64,000 bases of DNA from Parvibaculum sp040390855 (GTDB taxonomy: Bacteria; Pseudomonadota; Alphaproteobacteria; Parvibaculales; Parvibaculaceae). The stretch is taken from NCBI GenBank assembly GCA_040390855.1, contig JAZJXO010000002.1:74930-138929 (forward strand), read 5' to 3'. Below are positions 8,570-15,504 of the stretch, piece after piece (position 1 is the stretch's first letter; every line of letters starts with the position of its first letter). The notes beneath the pieces are model-generated. The model made no database searches, was not told where the DNA came from, and saw only the letters and a program-made list of their open reading frames with translations. The translations under genes and the position numbers were made by a program.

Positions 8570-9741
8570 GCGTCTTCATTCCCCAGAATAACGGTTGCGC
8601 TGCCCATACGCGATCCAAGAAGCCCGCCGGTTCCATGCGCCAGAGCAATATCGCAGTTGCGAACCTGAACCTTCGGATGAGCCTCGCCGCGAACCTGACG
8701 AACCGCTTCGAGTACCTTGGTCATGCCGCCGCGATTGCCCGGATGATTGTTGCACAATCCCCCGCCATCCGTATTGAAGGGCAACTTGCCGACGCCTGAA
8801 ATCAGATTGCCGTCCGAGACGAACTTCCCGCCCTCGCCTTTTTTGCAGAAACCCAGATCTTCGAGCGTTTCCAGCACGGTAATAGTGAAAGAGTCATAGA
8901 TAGAAGCGTATTTAATGTCGGCGGTCGTGACGCCGGCTTCGGAAAACGCCTTTGGTCCGCTCCAACGCGCGCCGGAATAGGTCAGATCAACCTGGCCCGC
9001 CGCGAGATGCTTGGGTGCCTCACCGGCACCAAGCACCTTGACACGGGTACGTTTCAGCGACTTCGCCACTTCCGGGCTCACCATCACAATGCCGCCGCCG
9101 CCGTCGGTAATGACGCAGCAGTCGAGCCTGTGCAACGGATCGGCAATCATCGGGGAATTGACAACATCCTCCACGGTCACAACGTCGCGTAGCCTGGCAT
9201 GTTCATTGTACTGGGCATGATGGGACGCGGCGACCTTGATCCAGGCGAGTTGCTCGCTGGTGGTGCCGTATTCGTGCATATGCCGCATCGCACACATGGC
9301 ATACATGTTCGTGACGTTGGGGCCATAAGGCATTTCGAACGAAAAGTCCGGCGCTTGCTGGTTGTAGTAACGGACCGGCTTGCCTTCTTTCGCGTCTGCA
9401 ACCGGCCGACCTGCCAGCGTGATCAGCGCCACATTGCAATGGCCTGCGGCAATGGCCTGCGCCGCGTGATTAACATGAACGATGTAGGAAGACCCGCCGG
9501 TTTCCGTGCTGTCCATATGGCGCACATTGTTGAGGCCCATATATTCGATCATGTTGATCGGACCCAAACCCGGAGCGTCGCCGGCACAAAAATATCCGTC
9601 AACATCTTCTTTTGAAAGACCTGCGTCCGCCAGAGCGCCTTTCGCGATCTCGGCATGTAGTTGTGGCAGCGTCTTGTCCAGTGCCGCGCGGCACGGATGC
9701 TCGTAGATGCCGACTATGTAGGCTTTACCGTTGATACCCAT
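8566..9741 (-). CDS. Thiolase-like protein without nucleophilic Cys (Ltp2/SCP-x-type, probable retro-aldolase)
   Basis: A 391-residue thiolase-fold protein. At the position of the acyl-accepting cysteine (C-x-S-G in true thiolases) the sequence reads TGGSSYIVHV (about 81-90), and the C-terminal CxG motif is replaced by ALAHGTGGLLGSRMGS. Such cysteine-less forms coupled to DUF35 proteins include Ltp2, which cleaves beta-hydroxyacyl-CoA side chains by retro-aldol reaction instead of thiolysis. NNHPGN and SIYDSFT motifs agree with this group. It is the first gene of the - strand cluster and has GGGAATAGGG upstream. True thiolase activity is therefore unlikely; the aldolase role is inferred from family. 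Confidence 0.82.
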   Translation of the reverse strand: MGINGKAYIVGIYEHPCRAALDKTLPQLHAEIAKGALADAGLSKEDVDGYFCAGDAPGLGPINMIEYMGLNNVRHMDSTETGGSSYIVHVNHAAQAIAAGHCNVALITLAGRPVADAKEGKPVRYYNQQAPDFSFEMPYGPNVTNMYAMCAMRHMHEYGTTSEQLAWIKVAASHHAQYNEHARLRDVVTVEDVVNSPMIADPLHRLDCCVITDGGGGIVMVSPEVAKSLKRTRVKVLGAGEAPKHLAAGQVDLTYSGARWSGPKAFSEAGVTTADIKYASIYDSFTITVLETLEDLGFCKKGEGGKFVSDGNLISGVGKLPFNTDGGGLCNNHPGNRGGMTKVLEAVRQVRGEAHPKVQVRNCDIALAHGTGGLLGSRMGSATVILGNEDA

Positions 9742-9844
9742 CCCTATTCCCTTATCATCATTTTCTTATTGCTTAGCGCATTCATGGGGGACACGTCCAG
9801 TCCGTCCACGAAAAGGGGGAGCGCCTGTTAAGGCTGATTGGAAG

Positions 9845-9984
9845 AACGGGACTAAACACCGGTCTGTTCGAATTGATAATCGACCCGATGATCGCGGGCG
9901 CCAACGAGATGTGGCAGACCGACTTCATCTATTACAGGATCACCGGCTGGGCTGGATGTACCTGTTTAGCGTGCTTGACGATTA
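9845..9984 (+). pseudogene. Remnant of IS3-type orfB transposase (integrase core), frameshifted
   Basis: The frame starting AAC at 9903 reads NEMWQTDFIYYRITGW, the start of the DDE integrase core of IS3-group orfB proteins with the first catalytic Asp in QTD. The match then continues in another frame as GWMYLFSVLDD, ending in a stop at 9984. Restoring one G at about 9952-9957 (GGCTGG repeated) joins both parts. The rest of the gene on both sides is lost. The fragment runs into the stop codon of murJ, so the insertion or a later deletion defines the murJ 3' end. Upstream limit is uncertain; no inverted repeats were identified. Confidence 0.75.
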
Positions 9985-11523
9985 ACCGCGTCTGACAGCA
10001 CGGCGAAGATCGGCAAGACGTGCGGCACCGGTGAACTGACAAAACCCCGCATAGACAATCATGCCGCCGGTGATGAGCGCGGTAAGCACTAAAATGCTCG
10101 CAATAAAATGCAGATCGAAGGCGGGTGCAAGATAGATCGAGCCGACCCAGAGTACAGCGCCCATACCGGCGGAAGACAGTAGCGTCAACGGTAATCTCTG
10201 CTTCAACTGCGCGTCGGGCTTGAAATGCCCATGACGCCAGAGGCGGAAACCGAGTTGCAACGTATTTGTCCAAGCCGCAATCGTCGTGCCCCAAGCGATG
10301 CCCGCAAAGCCGATGAACTGGAAGAGGATGAAGCTCGTCACAACATTCACCGCGACGCTCAAGCCTGCAAACTTTAGCGGAGTCCATGTGTTTTCGCGGG
10401 CGAAGAAAGCGGGCGAGAACACTTTGTTCAACACAAAAGCGGGAAGGCCCACGGCATAGATGCCGAGCGCGATGGCGGTCGCGTGCGTGTCGCCCGCGTG
10501 AAAGAGGCCGCGCTCGAAAAGCACTTTGATGATGTCGTACGGAATGACGGCAAGCGCAACGGCGGCGGGCACGGTGAGGAGCATCGAAAACTCAAGCGCA
10601 CGGTTGAGACTTCTGTGTGCGCCCTCATCATCTTCGGCACGAAGGCGGCGCGAGAGGTCGGGGAGCAGCACAACGCCGATGGCGATACCGACGACACCCA
10701 AGGGAAGTTGATAAATCCGGTCGGCATAATAAAGCCACGAAACCGCGCCCGCCTGCAGCGTGGCGATCATGGTACCGACGGTGAGGTTCACTTGACCGAT
10801 ACCGCCTGCGATAATGCCGGGTATGCCGAGTTTGATCAGCCGCCTCACATCCGGCGTGAGACGTGGACGGCGCAGATGCAAGGTCATGCCCGCACGCTGG
10901 CATGAAATGGCGAGCCAGATGAACTGGATGACACCAGCCGTGGTGACACCCCATGACAAGGCGATGCCGGGATTGGTCGCCAGTGGCACCACAAAAAAGA
11001 GTGCCACGATCATCGTCACATTGAGCATGACGGGAGCGGCGGCACCGGCAAAAAACTTGCCCAGAGAATTTAAAATCGCGGCCTGCACGGCGGTCAGAGA
11101 AATGAAAAGCAGATAGGGAAAAGTCACGCGGCTGAACTCAATCGCCCAGACGCGCTTTTGCGGATCGTCGCCAAAACCCGGCGCGAAAACATGCATGAGC
11201 GCAGGCATGAAGATCATGGCGAGCACAGTTAGAATAAGAAGCGCAAACAAAAGTGCCGACGTTGCCTCTTCCGCAAAGCGCCTGGCCGATGCCTCGCCCT
11301 CGCCTTCCAGCCGCTTGGCAAAGAGCGGCACGAAGGCGGAGTTGAAAGCACCTTCGGCAAAGATCGAACGGAACATGTTGGGAAAACGGAAGGCGACGAA
11401 AAACGCATCGGCAATCGGACCCGAGCCGATGGCAGACGCCACCATCATGTCACGCACGAAACCAAGAATGCGGCTCAGAAATGTTGTGCCGCCGACTGTT
11501 GCAGCGGAGCGAAGGAGATTCAT
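9982..11523 (-). CDS. murJ: Lipid II flippase MurJ (MviN family)
   Basis: A 513-residue polytopic membrane protein of the MOP superfamily with about 14 hydrophobic segments. The N-terminal pattern GGTTFLSRILGFVRDMMVASAIG and the region FRFPNMFRSIFAEGAFNSAFVPLF are the MurJ signatures. It flips the lipid-linked peptidoglycan precursor across the cytoplasmic membrane and is normally essential. Its ATG overlaps the glnD stop by four bases; glnD-murJ pairing is common in alphaproteobacteria. The C-terminus (LADLRRAVRRG) stops exactly where the IS3-type remnant begins, so the last residues may differ from the ancestral end. Confidence 0.95.
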   Translation of the reverse strand: MNLLRSAATVGGTTFLSRILGFVRDMMVASAIGSGPIADAFFVAFRFPNMFRSIFAEGAFNSAFVPLFAKRLEGEGEASARRFAEEATSALLFALLILTVLAMIFMPALMHVFAPGFGDDPQKRVWAIEFSRVTFPYLLFISLTAVQAAILNSLGKFFAGAAAPVMLNVTMIVALFFVVPLATNPGIALSWGVTTAGVIQFIWLAISCQRAGMTLHLRRPRLTPDVRRLIKLGIPGIIAGGIGQVNLTVGTMIATLQAGAVSWLYYADRIYQLPLGVVGIAIGVVLLPDLSRRLRAEDDEGAHRSLNRALEFSMLLTVPAAVALAVIPYDIIKVLFERGLFHAGDTHATAIALGIYAVGLPAFVLNKVFSPAFFARENTWTPLKFAGLSVAVNVVTSFILFQFIGFAGIAWGTTIAAWTNTLQLGFRLWRHGHFKPDAQLKQRLPLTLLSSAGMGAVLWVGSIYLAPAFDLHFIASILVLTALITGGMIVYAGFCQFTGAARLADLRRAVRRG

Positions 11524-14333
11524 TCTGCCGCTTCTGCCTTGCGGCGCGAGCGGGCGGGCCGCGCATTTTGCGTGGGGTCGGCTAGTGCTTCAAGCAGATG
11601 GCGCTCAACCGCTTTTTTCTTGTTCGCGTTTGTTACTTTATGGCCGATCACGTCTTTTACATAGAACACGTCGACGGCGCGCTCGCCATAGGTCGTGATA
11701 TGCGCCGAGCTGATGGTGAGGCCCAGATGAAAAAGCGCTTTGGTGAGCGCATGCACAAGGCCCGGACGATCAAGCCCGTTCACTTCAATCACCGTGTAGG
11801 CTTCCGACGCCTCATTATCGATATAGACCTGCGGCGCGATAGAGAAGGCATTGGCCTTGTTGTCGCCTTTGAAGCGCTGGTCGATCATTTCAGGTGGCAG
11901 GACTTCACCGGCGAGCACTTTGCGGATCGTATCTTCAAGACGCTGGATACGGCGCGGTTCGGCAATCGCGCCGCCCGCTTCGTCCTGCACCCAGAGCATG
12001 TCGAGCGCCATGCCGTCACGTGTCGTGAAAATCTTTGCGTCCACAATGTTCATGCCGAGGATTGCGCAGGCGCCGGCAAATCGCGAGAAGAGACCGGGAT
12101 GATCCTGCGAATAGAGTGTGAGCGCCGTCACATCACGCGTAGGTTCGGGCCGGGCATCCACTGTGAGGCCGCCCTCTTTCGCCTCTTTGATAAGCCGCGC
12201 GTGACGCTCATGGGTTTCAGCATCAAAGGAAAGCCAATAGCTGTCAGTGTGTCGCGCTTTATAGACGGCACGCTCTGCCTCTGACCAATCACTGAGGCGC
12301 ACACCGAGCGCCTCTTTCGCTTCGGCGACGCGGCCTGCGCGATTGAGCACATCGTCGCCGCCTTGCAGAAGCGCCATCGTCTCGAAATAAAGCTCGCGCA
12401 AGAGCTGTGCTTTCCAGCCGTTCCAGACGCCGGGCCCGACCGCCTTGATGTCAACGACGGTGAGGATGAAGAGAAGTTTCAGGCGACCGGGGCTCTGCAC
12501 CAGATCGGCGAAATCGCGCACGGTGCGCGGATCGGAAATATCACGGCGCTGGGCCACGTCCGACATGACGAGATGGTTTTTGACAAGCCATGCGACTGTT
12601 TCTGTTTCAGCCGCACTCATGCCGAGACGCGGGCACAGGTGATGTGCGATGCGCTCGCCTGCCACAGAATGGTCCTCTTCGCGGCCCTTGGCGATGTCAT
12701 GCAAAAAGACCGAGAGGTATAGTGCGTCGCGGCCTTGCAGCGCTGCCATGATTTCGGTCGCGAAGGGCGTGTCGTTGTTCTCACCGCCTTTCTCAACTTC
12801 CGACAGGATGCCGATGGCGCGCAGCAAATGTTCGTCCGCCGTATAATGGTGGTACATATTAAATTGCATCAAGGCGACGATCTTGCCGAAGTCACGCACG
12901 AAGCGGCCGAGCACACCGGCCTCGTTCATCAGACGCAGCGTGCGCTCTGGGTCTTTGCGTGAGGTGAGGATCTCAAGGAAGAGGCGATTGGCTTCAGGAT
13001 CAGCCCGCAATTCGGCACCGATATATTTGAGCGAGCGCGTCACGAGCTTCAATGCGTCGGGATGGATTTCAAGCTCATCGGCATCCGCCACATGGAAAAT
13101 ACGGATGAGGTTTACTGGATCACTCTCAATCGCCTTGTCCGACGTGAAATCAAGGCGTCCGCTTTCAAGCTTGAAGCCTTTGATTACTTTCTTGCGGCGC
13201 AGCTTCTGCATGAAGCGACCGATGCCGGGTTTCTTCTTGCGCTCCTGATCTTCGAGCGCCGCACAGAAAATGCGCGTGAGGTCGCCCACGTCTTTGGCGA
13301 TCAGGAAATAGTGTTTCATAAAACGCTCGACCGCTTTCAAGCCACCATGGCCATGATAGCCCAAGCGGTTTGACATTTCGGTTTGCAGATCGAAGGTGAT
13401 GCGCTCTTCGGCGCGGCCGGTGAGGAAGTGCAACTCGCAGCGCACGGCCCAGAGAAAATCTTCCGCCTTGCGAAAGGTCGCATATTCGGCGCGGGTGAAG
13501 ACGCCCGCTTTGATTAGATCGGATGATTGCTTGACGCGGTAAAGATATTTCGCGATCCAGAACAGCGTGTTCAAATCGCGCAAACCGCCTTTGCCGTCTT
13601 TAACATTTGGCTCGACGAGATAGCGGCTTTCGCCCGCGCGAGCATGGCGCACGTCGCGCTCGGCGAGTTTTGCCTCGACAAATTCATTGCCGGTGCCTTT
13701 GACAAGCTCTTCGTCGAAGCGCTTCTCAAGCTCATTGAAAAGCGCCTCGTCGCCATCAAGGTAACGAGCTTCAAGGATCGCAGTGCGGATCGTGAAGTCT
13801 TCGCGCGCAAGGCGGATACATTCAGGAATGGTGCGGGTCGAATGACCGACCTTGAGGCCCAGATCCCAAAGCACATAGAGCATATATTCTACGACCGTTT
13901 CGCCCCAGGGGGTCTGCTTGTAGGGCAGCAGAAAAAGAAGGTCGATGTCGGAGCCGGGTGCCAGCGCACCGCGACCGTAACCGCCGACCGCAGCAATCGA
14001 CAAGGTCTCGGCCTTGCTCGGATTATTTTGCGGATAGACATGGCTGATCGTGAATTGAAAAAGTGCAGAGAGGATCGTGTCTTGCAAAAAACACAGGCTC
14101 TCGGCGCAGACGCTGCCGCGATGGGCTCCTTTTTCTAAGCGCTCGCGCGCCTTGAGGCGGCCTGCGGCTTGCGTGGCTTTCAAGATTTCGACGAGCGATT
14201 TTTTCAGCGCGTCACCGGGCTGCTCGCCTTGATGACGGGTGGCAAGCGCTTCCAGTTCGCCGGTGAGACGGGCGGGATCGACAATCTCCAAAAGGCTGGG
14301 CGTCATGCGGCCCATGGGGCTCACTCCGGTCAT
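11520..14333 (-). CDS. glnD: [Protein-PII] uridylyltransferase/uridylyl-removing enzyme
   Basis: A 937-residue bifunctional nitrogen sensor. In order: a nucleotidyltransferase domain with GGYGRGALAPGSDIDLLF (117 on; Asp129 and Asp131 are the metal ligands), a GlnD PII-UTase linker, an HD domain with FLHDIAKGREEDHS that removes UMP, and two ACT domains (starting LTLYSQDHPGLFSRFAG and TVIEVNGLDRPGLVHALTKAL) that sense glutamine. It uridylylates PII when nitrogen is scarce. Length and domain order match the family. It is the first gene of the glnD-murJ pair. The start at 14333 is the first of several nearby Met codons (also Met7 and Met10); a start slightly inside is possible. Confidence 0.96.
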   Translation of the reverse strand: MTGVSPMGRMTPSLLEIVDPARLTGELEALATRHQGEQPGDALKKSLVEILKATQAAGRLKARERLEKGAHRGSVCAESLCFLQDTILSALFQFTISHVYPQNNPSKAETLSIAAVGGYGRGALAPGSDIDLLFLLPYKQTPWGETVVEYMLYVLWDLGLKVGHSTRTIPECIRLAREDFTIRTAILEARYLDGDEALFNELEKRFDEELVKGTGNEFVEAKLAERDVRHARAGESRYLVEPNVKDGKGGLRDLNTLFWIAKYLYRVKQSSDLIKAGVFTRAEYATFRKAEDFLWAVRCELHFLTGRAEERITFDLQTEMSNRLGYHGHGGLKAVERFMKHYFLIAKDVGDLTRIFCAALEDQERKKKPGIGRFMQKLRRKKVIKGFKLESGRLDFTSDKAIESDPVNLIRIFHVADADELEIHPDALKLVTRSLKYIGAELRADPEANRLFLEILTSRKDPERTLRLMNEAGVLGRFVRDFGKIVALMQFNMYHHYTADEHLLRAIGILSEVEKGGENNDTPFATEIMAALQGRDALYLSVFLHDIAKGREEDHSVAGERIAHHLCPRLGMSAAETETVAWLVKNHLVMSDVAQRRDISDPRTVRDFADLVQSPGRLKLLFILTVVDIKAVGPGVWNGWKAQLLRELYFETMALLQGGDDVLNRAGRVAEAKEALGVRLSDWSEAERAVYKARHTDSYWLSFDAETHERHARLIKEAKEGGLTVDARPEPTRDVTALTLYSQDHPGLFSRFAGACAILGMNIVDAKIFTTRDGMALDMLWVQDEAGGAIAEPRRIQRLEDTIRKVLAGEVLPPEMIDQRFKGDNKANAFSIAPQVYIDNEASEAYTVIEVNGLDRPGLVHALTKALFHLGLTISSAHITTYGERAVDVFYVKDVIGHKVTNANKKKAVERHLLEALADPTQNARPARSRRKAEAAE

Positions 14334-14504
14334 TTAGGTTCGGGCCTGAATCTAAATCTAGCCTGAGCCGCAACACGAAGACACCCGATTAGGTGGACTT
14401 GAACACAAAAAGGACAAAAACCGGCGTCTAGTATCGGTCAAGAAGGATGAAATGTGACTGCGAGCCCCTAACGCGGCGGCCCTTCTCCATTTTACGGGTG
14501 AGAC

Positions 14505-14541
14505 TTGCGGCACGTCCGGCGAAGGCGTGCCGCAATTTTTT
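14505..14541 (+). terminator. Intrinsic terminator/attenuator hairpin in the leader of the methyltransferase gene
   Basis: TTGCGGCACG (14505-14514) pairs perfectly with CGTGCCGCAA (14526-14535) across an 11-base loop and is followed by six T. No + strand gene ends to its left, since glnD reads away on the - strand. It therefore either stops background transcription or attenuates transcription into the gene starting at 14630. Confidence 0.55.
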
Positions 14542-14629
14542 GGCCCGCTTTGAGGGCTTGCCAAGGCTCACGCCCGCCCTCTATGTCTAGAGCGGTTTTA
14601 AAGTCCAAACCTCAAGACAGGCCCGCCCT

Positions 14630-15358
14630 TTGCCACAAAACACAACAATCGACCGCCGCAAAATCTTTGGCCGCATGCTGCAAGGCTGGTGGAAGGACCG
14701 CGCGCAGTTCTCGCGCAAGAAGATCGCGCGGACCTGCCCGATCTGCGCCTATCACGGTACGTTCCTGTCGGTGGGGCGCCCGTCGCGCTGGGATACGCGC
14801 TGTCCGAATTGCGGCAGTCGCGAGCGGCACCGGCTCATCCAGCTCTGGCTCAATGATCACGGCATCGACCTGGGCGATAAATACATTCTGCAATTCGGGC
14901 CCGAAAAATGGCTGATGCGGGCGATGAAGAACAATCCGAAATATGAACCTGCCGACCTTTATTCACCCATTGCCAAGTACCGCCTCGACATTACAAAGAT
15001 CGACCGGCCGGATAATTCCTTTGATGTGGTGATTGCAAACCATGTGTTCGAGCATGTGGATGAGGACGCGGCAGCGATGCGGGAGATGGCGCGTATCCTG
15101 AAGCCGGGCGGCATCGGTTTCTTCAGTGTACCGATCAATCTCTCGCGCGAAGAGACATACGAGAACCCTGCGATCACCGATCCTGACGAGCGCATGGTCC
15201 ATTTCGGCGGCACGGACCACCGCCGCTTCTATGGCCGCGACTTCAAAAATAAGCTCGAAGCGGCAGGGTTCAAGGTCGAGGAATACCGCCGGTCACAGGA
15301 CGAAGAAGTGAAGTGGGGACTGCTGCGGGACGAGTGTATCTACGTCGCGACGAAGTGA
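14630..15358 (+). CDS. Class I SAM-dependent methyltransferase with N-terminal zinc ribbon
   Basis: A 242-residue protein. The N-terminal third has two CxxC knuckles (CPIC and CPNC in about residues 37-63), then a methyltransferase core: DVVIANHVFEHVDEDAAAM is the motif-III-like block, ILKPGGIGFFSVPI the following strand, and the C-terminal part FGGTDHRRFYGRDFKNKLEAAGFKVEEY is typical of Methyltransf_11/23 proteins. The glycine-rich SAM loop is not clearly conserved near FGPEKWLM. The start given is TTG at 14630; an ATG at 14675 (Met16) also exists and neither has a strong ribosome site. Substrate unknown; neighbours glnD and mutS give no clue. Confidence 0.75.
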   Translation: MPQNTTIDRRKIFGRMLQGWWKDRAQFSRKKIARTCPICAYHGTFLSVGRPSRWDTRCPNCGSRERHRLIQLWLNDHGIDLGDKYILQFGPEKWLMRAMKNNPKYEPADLYSPIAKYRLDITKIDRPDNSFDVVIANHVFEHVDEDAAAMREMARILKPGGIGFFSVPINLSREETYENPAITDPDERMVHFGGTDHRRFYGRDFKNKLEAAGFKVEEYRRSQDEEVKWGLLRDECIYVATK

Positions 15359-15504
15359 TCTAGGCACGAAACAGTCACGATTTCTTGCAAGAGATCGAGC
15401 GTTTCCATGTCGAGATCGTTGGTTGCTTCGACGAGGTTATTCCAAGGGCAGGGGTATTGTTATCCCCGCGATTCTTATCCCCGAAAATAAATCTATGCCC
15501 GTTT

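Noticed and set aside
9731..9985. 84-codon + strand frame as an independent small gene
   Set aside because: Only its last 11 residues are meaningful, as the shifted continuation of the IS3-type orfB remnant.
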